Shown here: positions 45,037 through 55,231 of the stretch, one piece after another
Position numbering within the stretch: position 1 is the stretch's first letter
How the letters are laid out: each line of letters opens with the position of its first letter
DNA from: JAJPHW01 sp963799065
GTDB taxonomy: Bacteria > Acidobacteriota > Terriglobia > Terriglobales > Acidobacteriaceae
NCBI GenBank assembly: GCA_963799065.1
Contig: CAWCVJ010000001.1
Location: 2,356,001 to 2,420,000 of the forward strand
DNA: 64,000 nt
Direction of reading: 5' to 3'
Notes under the pieces: generated by a model
Database searches by the model: none
Seen by the model: the letters and a program-made list of their open reading frames with translations, nothing else
What the model was told of the DNA's origin: nothing
Made by a program: the position numbers and the translations under genes

Positions 45037-45530
45037 TGGGCGAACGCCGATCGACGCGCCGATTCCACCTGTTCATTGCAGCTTTGGTGGTGATACTCGA
45101 CCGAGCCGGCAAGCAGGTCATCTCCAGGACAATTCCCCTGCACCATAGCATTCAGGTGATTCCGCGTTTCTTCCGCTTAATCCATTTGGAGAATACCGGC
45201 GCGGCGTTCTCGTTGTTTGCCGATTCATCTTCTCCCTGGAAAATGACGTTCCTGGTGGCGTTCTCGGTTACTGCTCTGGTGATTGTCGGCGCCATGCTAT
45301 GGCGCAGCAATCACGCCCTGGCCTCGACGGGAATCGGCCTGTCGCTCATCCTGGGCGGTGCCTTGGGAAACCTGTGGGACCGAGTTCTGCACGGGCGGGT
45401 GGTGGACTTTTTACTTTTTTACGTCGGCCAATATGAATGGCCAGCCTTCAACGTCGCCGATAGCGCGATCGTAGTCGGAGCTGGCCTTTTGTTTTTCGAG
45501 ATCTTGACCGCTAAGTCCCCTAACCCTTAG
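45036..45530 (+). CDS. lspA: Lipoprotein signal peptidase (SPase II)
   Basis: 164 aa, four membrane helices. Catalytic Asp residues in NLWDRVLHGRVVDFL and FNVADSAIVVGAG; NTGAAFSLF is also family-typical. Cleaves the signal peptide of prolipoproteins. The ATG overlaps the ileS stop (TAATG), a common ileS-lspA arrangement. Confidence 0.93.
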   Translation: MGERRSTRRFHLFIAALVVILDRAGKQVISRTIPLHHSIQVIPRFFRLIHLENTGAAFSLFADSSSPWKMTFLVAFSVTALVIVGAMLWRSNHALASTGIGLSLILGGALGNLWDRVLHGRVVDFLLFYVGQYEWPAFNVADSAIVVGAGLLFFEILTAKSPNP

Positions 45531-45551
45531 CGGTCTTCCCGGACGAGCTTC

Positions 45552-46577
45552 CTACTTCGCGGCCGTCACCGCGACCGGCTTTTCTTTCTCCGAGAGTTGT
45601 TGTTCGATGATCTGATGCAGCGCCGCATAGTCCAATGCTCCGCTGTAAAAGTGTCCATTCACAAAGAAACTTGGCGTCCCGCTAAGGCCAAGCTTGTTGC
45701 CTTCCGCGCGATCGCGCTGAACAGCTGCCGCTTCCGCACCGGAGTCGATGCACTTTGAAAATTTTGCCACGTCGAGCTTCAAATCCGCGGCATGCGTGCT
45801 CAATTGCTCCAATGCGATTTCCTTGGTGCGAAACAATTCGTCGTGATATTGCCAGAACATGCCCTGCTCCCCGGCGCAACGCGCCGCTTCAGCCGCCTTT
45901 TGAGCATGAGCGTGCATGGGCAACGGAAAGTCCTTATAAGTAAAACTGACCTTCCCCGCAAACTCCTTTTGCAGCTTGACCAAATCCCCGGAAACCTTCT
46001 GGCAGTAGGGACACTCGTAGTCCGCGAACTCCACCAGAGTTACCGGGGCATCTTTCGAGCCCAGTGTATTTGCCGACTCCAGATTCACTTGCGCGCTTGG
46101 GGGCGCCAGTGAAATCGTGACGTTTTGGCTCTCTCGCAAAGCAGCCATAAAGGCGGCCTTGGCCTTATCCGTCCTAATCTGTCGAATCCGATCCAGAATC
46201 TTGGGGCGCATGGTTTCGTAGGACTGGTCCGACTCGAGACCCTCGTAAAACACTTTGATCTGTTCTTCCGACGGATCTTTTACTTTCGACTTGACCTCCC
46301 GGTCCAACAGTTGTTCCACGCTCAGCCCCGCTTTCTTCGCCGCCTGATCCAGCAGTGTCTTGTCGATCAGGTCGTTGAGCGCCTTGCTTTGGGCCTGATA
46401 ATAGTCGTACCGAGCCTGCAATAATTTGCTCGACTCTTCCTTTTCCAGATCGGCGGCGGTCAGTTTGATGCCGCCCACTTCAGCCACCACCGGAGAAGCG
46501 TCGGTTTGGCCGGAAGAATAAGTCGTTAACCCTGACAAACACAGCAGCATCGCGGATAACCTGGCAATGGGTCTCAT
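45552..46577 (-). CDS. Periplasmic DsbA-like thioredoxin-fold protein with helical N-terminus
   Basis: 341 aa from ATG 46577 (GAGGAA upstream). Signal peptide, then a SurA_N/peptidyl-prolyl-like helical stretch (40-170; LNDLIDKTLLDQAAKKAGLSVEQLLDREV), then a DsbA/thioredoxin domain with CPYC in FADYECPYCQKVSGD and cis-Pro SGTPSFFVNG. Likely a thiol oxidoreductase of the envelope. Confidence 0.85.
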   Translation of the reverse strand: MRPIARLSAMLLCLSGLTTYSSGQTDASPVVAEVGGIKLTAADLEKEESSKLLQARYDYYQAQSKALNDLIDKTLLDQAAKKAGLSVEQLLDREVKSKVKDPSEEQIKVFYEGLESDQSYETMRPKILDRIRQIRTDKAKAAFMAALRESQNVTISLAPPSAQVNLESANTLGSKDAPVTLVEFADYECPYCQKVSGDLVKLQKEFAGKVSFTYKDFPLPMHAHAQKAAEAARCAGEQGMFWQYHDELFRTKEIALEQLSTHAADLKLDVAKFSKCIDSGAEAAAVQRDRAEGNKLGLSGTPSFFVNGHFYSGALDYAALHQIIEQQLSEKEKPVAVTAAK

Positions 46578-46614
46578 ATGAAAATATTCCTCGTTAGCGA
46601 TAAAGATTATGAAA

Positions 46615-46648
46615 ATTCTCGCCAGGCAAGAGTTTGCCTGGCGAGAAT
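46615..46648 (-). terminator. Perfect 15-bp hairpin terminator
   Basis: Stem of 15 bp, GAGT loop, arms starting ATTCTCGCCAGGC; followed on the minus strand by TTTTC. Lies between the Cys-rich secreted gene and the DsbA-like gene. Confidence 0.75.
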
Positions 46649-46659
46649 CGAAGCATTCG

Positions 46660-47250
46660 TTAGTTGTTGCAAATTGCAGCCAAAGCGCCACTCTTCGCGC
46701 AAATCCCTTTTCCGCTTCCGACCTGCTTGATGTCCTTGCATTGCAGGTTGAGGGCGATCAATTCATTCGCGCTGAGCGTCGCATCGCCGGATTCCGTCTC
46801 CGTGATGGCGTTGCCAGCCTGCACATGCGTGGTCCAAACGCGCAGAGCTGGAACCGGGACCGCGGTCGCCGGAACCGGGCACAGGCCACCCGCGGGGGCG
46901 GCAGAGACAATCTTGATGACGCCTGTGTTGAGGGTTACGCCGGTCAGCGGGTTGCTGGTCAGGTCGTTGTTCACCGACAAAGTAAGAAGTCCGTCGGGAG
47001 TTACAAAGCAGCTACAGCACTCCGAGAGTTCCTCACTGGTGTCGAACACGTAAATGTTGGCGCACAAGTTGCCGTAGGTCGTACCCGGATTGATGACGCG
47101 CACGGTCGAGTCAGGCGAACTGGTGTTCGCGTTTGCAAAGTAATCGACCTTGAGCGTGTCGGCCGCCGGTGTCGCAGCCCAAGCGCTTCCGGACAGAAGA
47201 GCGAGCGCGGCGATTGCGACAGCGAATTGAAACACATTTTTCTTTGACAT
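46660..47250 (-). CDS. Cys-rich secreted protein
   Basis: 196 aa from ATG 47250 with GGAGG 6 nt upstream. Signal peptide FQFAVAIAALALLSGSAWA. The mature part has a Cys cluster (ELSECCSCFV) and C-terminal CKDIKQVG...GICAKSG, likely disulfide-bonded. Beta-type (Thr/Val/Asn-rich). Unknown role; neighbour of the DsbA-like gene, which could fold it. Confidence 0.7.
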   Translation of the reverse strand: MSKKNVFQFAVAIAALALLSGSAWAATPAADTLKVDYFANANTSSPDSTVRVINPGTTYGNLCANIYVFDTSEELSECCSCFVTPDGLLTLSVNNDLTSNPLTGVTLNTGVIKIVSAAPAGGLCPVPATAVPVPALRVWTTHVQAGNAITETESGDATLSANELIALNLQCKDIKQVGSGKGICAKSGALAAICNN

Positions 47251-47427
47251 TGGATCCTCCTTAGAATTACGCCGCACTGCCGAACGGGGAGGGTGAAATC
47301 GGGCGAGGCGCAATTTGCACTCTAGACTCAGCCGTGCACTTTGCAAATTCCCCAATTGTTGTACTCCAAACTCCGTAAGGGATACGCCTAGTCTTTTCGG
47401 CTACGCCGATCCGCCCCAGCGACCCCA

Positions 47428-47970
47428 CTAGGCTTCCCATCCAATGATCTTGCCCAGAATGCCCGAACGAGTAGAGACTCGCATTTTAACCATCACGAGA
47501 CGAATAAACGCCTTCACGGTGTTCGGACTGATCCGCATGTGTTCTGCGATTTCTTTGCTGGTCAGTCCATCCAACAGATATTTGACCGTCTCCTGCTCCC
47601 GCTTGGTTAAGCCGAAGCGCTCGGAGATCTCACGCAACGACATCGCCGCTGCGGAATGACGTTCCAGCAAGAGTATCTGGGCTGGGTATCGATCAAGACT
47701 AGCCCTTCCATTCACATTCAGCGGAAAGGAACGACAAAGATAGGTTCTCTTCTGGGACTTGAAACGAGGCTTAAGGACAAGGTGCGAATTCAAACTCCGA
47801 TCCACGAGCTCGCCTCGAATTCGCTCGGCCAACCAAGCGTCGATGTCGGGAATGGCGTCCGGTTGCACGGGAAAGGCTAATATTCTGAGCGCCTCAAGAT
47901 TGGAGGCGACAACATTGAAAGAGGAGTCGGTGATTAAAAGACCGAGGGGTGACGCTTCGTTTTGCACCAT
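47428..47970 (-). CDS. LuxR-family regulator with PAS-like N-terminus
   Basis: 180 aa, ATG 47970 with AGAGGT upstream. N-terminal PAS-like segment (LGLLITDSSFNVVASNLEALRILAF) and C-terminal LuxR HTH (FGLTKREQETVKYLLDGLTSKEIAEHMRISPNTVKAFIRLVM). No receiver Asp. Next to a histidine kinase gene on the same strand (262-nt gap), but has no phosphorylation domain. Confidence 0.8.
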   Translation of the reverse strand: MVQNEASPLGLLITDSSFNVVASNLEALRILAFPVQPDAIPDIDAWLAERIRGELVDRSLNSHLVLKPRFKSQKRTYLCRSFPLNVNGRASLDRYPAQILLLERHSAAAMSLREISERFGLTKREQETVKYLLDGLTSKEIAEHMRISPNTVKAFIRLVMVKMRVSTRSGILGKIIGWEA

Positions 47971-48232
47971 CGTTACCTCTTTGGAGACGCACCGAGCGAC
48001 TCAATAAAGTTGGCTGTGAGAAGTTACGTTGGTCCGAACTACTGCGATCAGACCATACACTCTTGCTCTCCTTCTTGAGGAGAGAGGGGGGAGTTGCTGA
48101 GGGAAGGCGACTTAAGAATGCTTCAAAACGGGAATTGCTGTCAAGGCGAACAGCGTAATTTTAATGACTACCCCTAAACATTTAACCCGTTTGGATTAGA
48201 CTGCCGCGCCAACGAGCGAGGGGCGAGCCACG

Positions 48233-50266
48233 TCAGTTTCCCGCTGCCGCCAGCGACAGAATAGGAATTTGAATCGTTGCGAACGGTAGATCTATGGAAA
48301 CCCGCGAGCCGATCGGATCCAGATTCTCCAGCCTGATCTCTCCGCGATGTTCTTTTACGATTCCATAGCAAATGCTCAGACCGAGGCCCGTACCTTTGCC
48401 AACCGGCTTCGTGGTGTAGAAGGGATCGAGAGCTCGATTGAGATCGGCGAAACCGTCGCCGGTATCTTCGACTTGGATCACGGCGTGTCCTTTTTCTTGG
48501 AAGGCACGGATACGAATCTGCTTGATCGCGCGCTTGCCATCGATGGCGTCGATGGAATTATTGAGCAGATTGAGCAGCACTTGTTTCAACTGCCCGTCGT
48601 CGATCATGAGCTTGGGCAGGTTCGGTTCAATCTCGACCTCAATGGAGAGGCTTCGGGTGTGCACGTAGTATTCGCGCAACGCGAGCACATCGGCGATAAC
48701 TAGATTCAGATCGGCTGCGTTATTCTCCGGCGTACTCTGGCGGGCGAAGCGCAGAAGATTGTCCACGATGCGCTTCATGCGGCGGCCTTCGCCGACGAGT
48801 TTCGCCACGCGGTCCCGAGCTGCACTGTTCGCGGGAACATCATCTGAAAGCAGTTCGCCGTACCCCATAACGGCAGTGAGCGGATTGTTCAGTTCGTGAG
48901 CGACGCCCGCGACCAACTGCCCCAGAGCGGCCAGTTTTTCCGATCTCACCAATTGCTGCGTTAAAGAACGCAATTCCATGGCGACGGCGAGGTCGTTCGC
49001 CAGCAGCTCAATGCGAGACAACTCAAAGCGATCGATCGGGCCGCTTACAGGTTCGTTCAGAACCATGCAGCCTAGACATGCACCGCGAGCAGATCGCAGT
49101 GGGATGATCAATTGCTCGCCACCAACTCCGAGCAAGCGCATACTCGTCGGCTGAACGACGGGAACCGGCTCGGAAGCAGGGGTGCTCTGGTATGAGTTGT
49201 CGCCGATCTGGCGGGCCTCGCCGCAAAAGGCTTCGATGTCTTTGACGCTGTGATTTTGCGCCTCGGCTTCAAGTGCAATCCGGCGGGTCTCCGAGAGCCC
49301 GCTGACGCCGGCGATGCGCAGACCATAGAGGCCGTTATCCAACGCGATGGCAGCGACGCGATAGTTGCTTACTTCACTGATCGTGGATGCAATCTCTGCA
49401 CATAACGAATCGACCGGGACACCTGACAAAAGTTGCGATGTGATGGCCGAGAATTTCTGCAACTGACGGTTCGCCGCCCGCTCTTTGCGCTGCATGGCTT
49501 CGATGGAGAGCGTTTTGTCTTCTACCACAATCAGGATCATTCCGAACGCGACAAACAACTTTGGAACATTCCAAAGCTCGGCGGGGATGTTTAGCGTCGG
49601 GGCAAAATGGTCGGTTAACATGCCTATGGGAAACACGGCACCCCAAAAGAAGAAGCCTCCAGCGGTCGCCACGATGCCGGGAGATTTTCGCCAGTAGTTC
49701 CAGCACAGGAACACGCCCGGTAACGCGAAAGCAAAACCTAGCAAGCCGGTCATGCCTTCATCGAAAGAGCGATGCCAGGCGGCGCGAATGCCCCAAAAAG
49801 CCAATCCCGCCGCAATTCCGGCTATGACACCGACATAGTTGGTCAGACTGCGCCGTACAAACAGTAGGAAACCGATCCCACCCCCGTACGTCGCGAGGAG
49901 ACAAAAAATAAATGGCCAGCGTGCGTGGAAGTCGCAGGCAGCCAGAATGGCATACGCGACGGAAGGCAGGCCAGCCACAAGCACGAGAACGAGGCTCTTA
50001 GCCTTGTCCTCAGCAACTGCGGAGACGGACACACAGAAGGCTACTGCGGAAGCCTGCAAGCTGCCGAAATCCAACGCCAGCAATAATGAGCTGACGGCGC
50101 CGCTCTCGGGCTCAAGAAGCTGAACGGCAAAGTGGACGAAGATGAAGAACCAAGCAACCATCCACCATTGCACCCGGGCCGTTTTCTCGTGGCGTTTCAG
50201 ACCGGCGAAAATCCCCACCAATACGGCAACCGTAAGAACAGTGGGGATTTTGGATAGGATACTCAT
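48233..50266 (-). CDS. Membrane sensor histidine kinase (GAF + HisKA + HATPase)
   Basis: 677 aa from ATG 50266. About 8-9 N-terminal hydrophobic helices (1-265), a GAF-like domain (about 295-440), HisKA with VAHELNNPLTAVMGYGE (phospho-His), N box LLNNSIDAID, G1 DTGDGF and G2 GTGLGLSICYGIVKEH. Autophosphorylates; the cognate receiver is not adjacent. The reading frame upstream of 50266 has no good start. Confidence 0.9.
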   Translation of the reverse strand: MSILSKIPTVLTVAVLVGIFAGLKRHEKTARVQWWMVAWFFIFVHFAVQLLEPESGAVSSLLLALDFGSLQASAVAFCVSVSAVAEDKAKSLVLVLVAGLPSVAYAILAACDFHARWPFIFCLLATYGGGIGFLLFVRRSLTNYVGVIAGIAAGLAFWGIRAAWHRSFDEGMTGLLGFAFALPGVFLCWNYWRKSPGIVATAGGFFFWGAVFPIGMLTDHFAPTLNIPAELWNVPKLFVAFGMILIVVEDKTLSIEAMQRKERAANRQLQKFSAITSQLLSGVPVDSLCAEIASTISEVSNYRVAAIALDNGLYGLRIAGVSGLSETRRIALEAEAQNHSVKDIEAFCGEARQIGDNSYQSTPASEPVPVVQPTSMRLLGVGGEQLIIPLRSARGACLGCMVLNEPVSGPIDRFELSRIELLANDLAVAMELRSLTQQLVRSEKLAALGQLVAGVAHELNNPLTAVMGYGELLSDDVPANSAARDRVAKLVGEGRRMKRIVDNLLRFARQSTPENNAADLNLVIADVLALREYYVHTRSLSIEVEIEPNLPKLMIDDGQLKQVLLNLLNNSIDAIDGKRAIKQIRIRAFQEKGHAVIQVEDTGDGFADLNRALDPFYTTKPVGKGTGLGLSICYGIVKEHRGEIRLENLDPIGSRVSIDLPFATIQIPILSLAAAGN

Positions 50267-50486
50267 TGATTGAACCGTCTCGCTCGTGTTGCCTCTGTCA
50301 ACATATTTCGCCTGGTGAAAATTTCCAAGCCCATACTGGCTCACCGCGCGTAACCGTTGTGATGAGTCAGTGTGACTAGAGTAAGTTACATCGGAGACGT
50401 TACTCGTGGAATAGCCTGTAGGTGCAATTACATAGCACGGCCGTGCCAGCAAATGGTGCAGAGGTAAGTTGCACCTCGGAGCGTAC

Positions 50487-52790
50487 CTACGGAGTGCCGT
50501 AGAGCTGCTTGTAGACGCTGGCGTTGCGCAGAATCGCTTCTACATACTCGCGGGTTTCTGTGAAGGGAATGTTCTCCACAAACTCTTGCGGATCGCGATA
50601 GGTACCGTCGCCCAACCAGGTTTGTACGCGGTCGCTGCCGGCATTGTAAGCCGCGAGAGCGTATTCGAAGGAACCGAACTTATCGACCATGCCGCGAAAA
50701 TACCTTGTGCCCAGACGCAGGTTGACATCCGGTTGAAACAACTGTGACGTGGAAAATTTCTTGAGCTTCTCTTGCCGAGCCACGCCTTTGCCAACTTTCG
50801 GCAAGAGCTGCATCAACCCCACCGCGTTGGCGCGTGACACGGCGTTGGGATTGAACTCCGATTCCTGCCGGATCAACGAGGCCACGAGGAACGGGTCTAA
50901 CGAATTATCGGCGGAGAATTTCTTCAGGTCGATCCAATAGGCGCGGGGGAATAAAGCCTCCCAATATTCCCGCGGCAATGTCGGGAGATCGACGGCGAAA
51001 TAATTAGGTTCCGCCCGTTTCAGAGTCTCGATGGCGATATCGAAGCGGCCTGCGTCTTGATACATGCGCGCAATTTCAGGTGCGAGCCAGTTCCCCGGCT
51101 GATCCTGCGCCGCCGCGCGCAACTCACGAGCCGCGAAATCGAGAAGTCCGCCGTTTTCCAACAGATGGGCTTTTTGAACTCTCAGATTGTCTGCGGGCGG
51201 CGCTTCCGCGGCTTTAGGAACGGCGCCGATCGGAGGCAAGTGATCGAGCACTGCATAATTGTTTGCGCTTCCAGCAGTCGCCGCCTTGGCAGGAAGTTTC
51301 GCCAGCCGCTGGCGGGCCAATTCTCCGTAATAGAAATTCTTGAAACGCAGGGAGAGCTTCACATAGTAAGCGCGGGCCATCGCCGTATCCCCATCCTCTT
51401 CCGCCAACCGGCCGCGCCAGTAAACCGCCGCAGGCACTTCGCCAGAATTGGGATAGAGCGCAATCTGGTCTTCGAAGCCCTTCTTGGCTTCGGTATTTCT
51501 TCCCTGCCGCAAACTCAACCACGCCACTTTCCAATGCGCGTAAGAGGCCTTAGCGGCCTTAGGAAAGCGGCTTTGCAGCTCGCGATAGGAATCGATGGCG
51601 TGATCGTAGTCTTTGCGCAGGAGATAAATATTGCCAGCAGACAGTAAAGCCTGCTCCAGGTAAGGGCTCGTCGGCGCTTGCTGGCGCAGGTCGTCCACGT
51701 TCTTGAGAAACGCATCGTCGTCGTTCGAGCCGCGAGCCACTTCTCCAAGAAGAAAAATTCGCTCGGCGGAATTCTCCGGCGTCACGGGCTGAACAACATC
51801 CAATTCCTTCATGGCCTCGCGATTCTGCCCCGCTTTGTGGAATGCATCGGCCAGAGCCAGCTGCAGCCCCGGCTTGTCGCCGTCCGGCACTCGATCCAGC
51901 AAGTCCTCATAGGCGGTCGCGGCGTCGCTGTAACGTTTGCCCGTCATCAGCAGCGCAGCACGCGTCCGCAGATCGGCGACCGCAGGCGGCTGAACGTTTC
52001 CTAATTTCTTGAGTTCTATGTCTGCTGCAGAGGCGTCAGCCGAGAGCGGTGAGTGGAAGTAAATGTTTTGGAAAATTCCGGCGGCCTTCGCGGACTCACC
52101 GGAGGCAGCATAGGCGCGTCCGAGCAGCAGTTCCAGATCCGTACGCATCGGTTCGCGATTCTTTTCGCCGATGGCAATAGCCTGATCCGGCTGACCCTCG
52201 GCTAAGAGCGCTCGGACATACAACACTTGCGAGTCTCGAACCAGCAACGAATTGGGGAAATCGTGAGCGAAGGACTGGACGGCGGCTGTCGCCTCGGCCG
52301 TTCGTCCAGTTTCCAGGTAAGAGTCGGCCAGATAGTAAGCCACGTAGTCGCCCAAATCACCGGCGTGAAGTTTGGCGCGATTCAGCGGGTCAACAGCTTT
52401 GGCATAGTCGTGATCAAGCGTATGCGCATATCCGATAACCAGCCAGGCCAGCGCTCCCGCGTCTTCGGCGGCATGTTTACGGGCAAAATTCTCCACTCCC
52501 GAATATGCTGTCGGAGTGCGATCCGCAAGCAACTGCCGCGCCATGGGTTTGAGCGCCGTCGAGGCCACGAAGGCGTGCCTCATGCGAGTCAGCCGCGGCG
52601 AAGGCTTATGTGGGGCCGCTGCCTTGCGCTTTGCGGAATGCGAAGCGGTTTGCGAACGAGTCTTCGAAGAAGTCTGCGCAGAGGGAGTGCTTGAAGTTTG
52701 CGCGAAACTCCGTATCGGCTTTCCCAGGAAAACCGCAAGGATAATAGCTGCAATCGCGATCCATCTACGAAGTGGCACAGCGAAACTCAA
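50487..52790 (-). CDS. Soluble lytic murein transglycosylase (Slt-like)
   Basis: 767 aa. Signal-type N-terminus (WIAIAAIILAVFLG), TPR-like helical repeats (about 100-560), then the lysozyme-like domain with catalytic Glu in LIRQESEFNPNAVSRANAVGLMQLLP and AYNAGSDRVQTWL. Cleaves the MurNAc-GlcNAc bond to give 1,6-anhydro ends. TTG 52790 or GTG 52778 may start it. 39 nt after the GAF gene. Confidence 0.9.
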   Translation of the reverse strand: MSFAVPLRRWIAIAAIILAVFLGKPIRSFAQTSSTPSAQTSSKTRSQTASHSAKRKAAAPHKPSPRLTRMRHAFVASTALKPMARQLLADRTPTAYSGVENFARKHAAEDAGALAWLVIGYAHTLDHDYAKAVDPLNRAKLHAGDLGDYVAYYLADSYLETGRTAEATAAVQSFAHDFPNSLLVRDSQVLYVRALLAEGQPDQAIAIGEKNREPMRTDLELLLGRAYAASGESAKAAGIFQNIYFHSPLSADASAADIELKKLGNVQPPAVADLRTRAALLMTGKRYSDAATAYEDLLDRVPDGDKPGLQLALADAFHKAGQNREAMKELDVVQPVTPENSAERIFLLGEVARGSNDDDAFLKNVDDLRQQAPTSPYLEQALLSAGNIYLLRKDYDHAIDSYRELQSRFPKAAKASYAHWKVAWLSLRQGRNTEAKKGFEDQIALYPNSGEVPAAVYWRGRLAEEDGDTAMARAYYVKLSLRFKNFYYGELARQRLAKLPAKAATAGSANNYAVLDHLPPIGAVPKAAEAPPADNLRVQKAHLLENGGLLDFAARELRAAAQDQPGNWLAPEIARMYQDAGRFDIAIETLKRAEPNYFAVDLPTLPREYWEALFPRAYWIDLKKFSADNSLDPFLVASLIRQESEFNPNAVSRANAVGLMQLLPKVGKGVARQEKLKKFSTSQLFQPDVNLRLGTRYFRGMVDKFGSFEYALAAYNAGSDRVQTWLGDGTYRDPQEFVENIPFTETREYVEAILRNASVYKQLYGTP

Positions 52791-52829
52791 AGTATGTACA
52801 CAGGATAACTCAAGACTCGAACAGTAAGG

Positions 52830-53894
52830 TTAGCGATGGAAGTTCGGTCCCATAACGGATACATCGTCGTCCGCGAGACTGCGCAGCAGCTCGACGCTGA
52901 AATAATCCGCATCGGCTGCGACGGTACTGCCGTAGCGCTTCTTATACGTGTCGCGACTTTTTTCGATGTCGTCCTTCAGCCGATCATAGAGGTCGCGATT
53001 CTTTCTTCCCTCGGCCACCTTGGCCTGATTGTAGAGTTTGATCTCATCCATGAGGAGCCTGGCGAAGCGCTGCGCTTTGCGATGAACCTCAGCCTCTTCC
53101 GGGGACATCTGGGGCTTCGGCGCAGGCGCTTCCGCGGCATGAACTGTCTGTTCCATGACGCCTGCTCCCGCCGCGGCCGCCGCCACATGCTTCGGAGCAT
53201 GAGAAGCGAACGGATCGGAAAAAGACGAGACCGTTTGCACGGGAGCAGGCGGAGCCTCGACCGAGTCCGCAGTCGGTTCCTTAGGATTCTGCTTGCGCGA
53301 AGAAACCACTTCGAGCCATCCGCTCGTCACCGTCACTAGCAATTCGAGCGCGGCAGCATCGATGCCACCAGTGCCGCCAGCGTCGGCATAAACCAACGCG
53401 GCCACCTTATCTTTGAGCATCAGCGGAAGCACGATCAGACGATCATCCTCAGGCAAGCCAAACTGCGCCGAGAATCTGGGATCTATTTCCTCACCGCGTC
53501 CCTTCGCGGCAGTACGCGAGTTGAGCGCCTCGTACGCCACGCCTCCGGCTACATCCAGGGAGAAATCTTTGATGTCGTCGCTGTTGGCGAATCCGCGTCC
53601 CTGCCAGCCCGTCGCCGCGCCCGACTTAACAACGAACAATGCGGCGCGACCGGCGAAACCAGCCGATGCTTCCAGCAGCGCCCGTAAAATTTCCTTCTGT
53701 GTGGTTCCGGCCTGCACACTGGCCACGCTGCGCAGCAGTTCTTCCGCCCCGACTCCAGAAGCAGCGCCGCTTCCTAGAGCCGGTCGGACGTCCTCTAACA
53801 CGCGCTGCACCAACTCCTCTCGCATGCGCGGAAAGTGGCGCTCTAGAACCTGCGATACCGCACTCGCGACGATCTGCTCGATAGTGTCTGCCAT
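52830..53894 (-). CDS. GAF-like domain protein
   Basis: 354 aa. A central GAF-like region (about 70-190: RAALFVVKSGAATGWQGRGF, LPLMLKDKVAALVYADAGG), flanked by helices and a Pro/Ala-rich linker; the C-terminal helical tail (EVHRKAQRFARLLMDEIKLYNQAKV) resembles that of other acidobacterial 'GAF-tail' proteins. Soluble. In one operon with slt. Confidence 0.6.
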   Translation of the reverse strand: MADTIEQIVASAVSQVLERHFPRMREELVQRVLEDVRPALGSGAASGVGAEELLRSVASVQAGTTQKEILRALLEASAGFAGRAALFVVKSGAATGWQGRGFANSDDIKDFSLDVAGGVAYEALNSRTAAKGRGEEIDPRFSAQFGLPEDDRLIVLPLMLKDKVAALVYADAGGTGGIDAAALELLVTVTSGWLEVVSSRKQNPKEPTADSVEAPPAPVQTVSSFSDPFASHAPKHVAAAAAGAGVMEQTVHAAEAPAPKPQMSPEEAEVHRKAQRFARLLMDEIKLYNQAKVAEGRKNRDLYDRLKDDIEKSRDTYKKRYGSTVAADADYFSVELLRSLADDDVSVMGPNFHR

Positions 53895-54176
53895 ATCCAG
53901 TTACAAGTGCCCCGTGATCCCATGCTCGAGCCCAAACTGCCCAGCCTAAACTCGGGCTGACCTTTTTGATATTATCGGAAGTCCGCTCCTTTGACCCCTG
54001 TTGTGAGGGCTCTCGGGGTTACTTTCGAGGCTATTCCTCACCCGAATGGGCGATACTCAGGAATCTAGCGCAGACACAGGGCTTACGCCGATAGCTAAAA
54101 GCCGCACGACCTTCGGTTACCAAGTAAAATAACCAAGGCAATTGTTCAATCAAGTCAAAATACTTGCATCGGATAA

Positions 54177-54836
54177 ATGATGAGCACCATCGAAACAAAT
54201 GTAAGCGAACCGGTTAGCGACGAGCTGGCGCTGGTTCAGAAGGCTAAGGGCGGCGACGTCAGTGCCTTTGAGGAATTGGTAAAGCGTTACGACCGTAACG
54301 TGTTCCGTATCGCGCAGCACATCACGCAAAACCGCGAAGACGCGGAGGATGTGGTGCAAGATGCCTTCCTCAAGGCGTACGGCAATTTAAATCAGTTTCA
54401 GGGGCAGTCGAAATTCTATACCTGGCTGGTTCGAATTGCAGTCAACGAGGCGCTGATGAAGTTACGGCGCCGCCGGCCCGAGCGGATGATCTCGCTGGAT
54501 GAGGAGGTCAAGACCGAAGAAGATTCGGTGCCGCGCGAAGTGGCTGACTGGAGCCCGAATCCTGAGCAGCAGTATAGCCAGGCGGAGTTGCGGGAGATTC
54601 TGACGAAGACCATTCAAGGCCTTCCCCCAGGGTTTCGAACGGTTTTTGTGTTGCGCGACGTCGAAGGTCTTTCGACGGAAGAAACAGCGGATGCGCTCGA
54701 GTTGAGCGTGCCCGCAGTAAAGTCGCGGCTGCTGCGAGCGCGCTTGCAATTGCGTGAGCGGTTGAGCCGATACTTTCAGAAACGAGATGGCGGAAATGGG
54801 AAAGCGAAACCAACCCTTGGAGATGGCAACTCGTGA
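54177..54836 (+). CDS. ECF RNA polymerase sigma factor (RpoE-like)
   Basis: 219 aa. Sigma region 2 (AFEELVKRYDRNVFRIAQHITQNREDAEDVVQDAFLKAY, YTWLVRIAVNEALMKLR) and region 4 (LPPGFRTVFVLRDVEGLSTEETADALELSVPAVKSRLLRARLQLRERL). Two adjacent ATGs at 54177 and 54180. Overlaps the next gene by 4 nt, forming a sigma/anti-sigma unit; promoter sites it recognises are unknown. Confidence 0.92.
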   Translation: MMSTIETNVSEPVSDELALVQKAKGGDVSAFEELVKRYDRNVFRIAQHITQNREDAEDVVQDAFLKAYGNLNQFQGQSKFYTWLVRIAVNEALMKLRRRRPERMISLDEEVKTEEDSVPREVADWSPNPEQQYSQAELREILTKTIQGLPPGFRTVFVLRDVEGLSTEETADALELSVPAVKSRLLRARLQLRERLSRYFQKRDGGNGKAKPTLGDGNS

Positions 54837-55084
54837 AATGCGCTGACTTTTTAGAAGAGCTCACCAACTATCTCGATGGCGTCATGGATGACCAGACGAA
54901 GACGGAGCTCGAAGGACATCTCTCGTGGTGCCATAACTGCTATGTAGTTTGCGACACGACAAAGAAGACCATCGAAATTTATCGCGACTCCCATCTTTAT
55001 GAATTGCCCGACGATTTGCGCGGACGCCTCCGTTCCGCCATCGTCTCTAAATGCCACGGCCATAAAAAGATAGACCCCGCTTAA
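54833..55084 (+). CDS. Putative anti-sigma factor (zinc-finger)
   Basis: 83 aa, GTG 54833 overlapping the sigma stop. Zinc-finger pattern MKCADFLEELTNYLDGVMD...HLSWCHNCYVVCDTTKK (C-x..-HxxxCxxC), typical of ZAS-type anti-sigma N-termini. No membrane segment, so a soluble, possibly redox-sensitive anti-sigma. Confidence 0.8.
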   Translation: MKCADFLEELTNYLDGVMDDQTKTELEGHLSWCHNCYVVCDTTKKTIEIYRDSHLYELPDDLRGRLRSAIVSKCHGHKKIDPA

Positions 55085-55231
55085 ATTCCTCCTGTTCCCC
55101 TTTTGGCAAGTGCGGCTTAGAAACCTTTGCCGCCCTAGTTGAATCTAATAGATTGTTGCGCACGGGCTCGATAAGTTGAGAGTGCGACGCAATTTCACCC
55201 GAAACAGTTTTCTCTCTACAGGGTTTGATTT

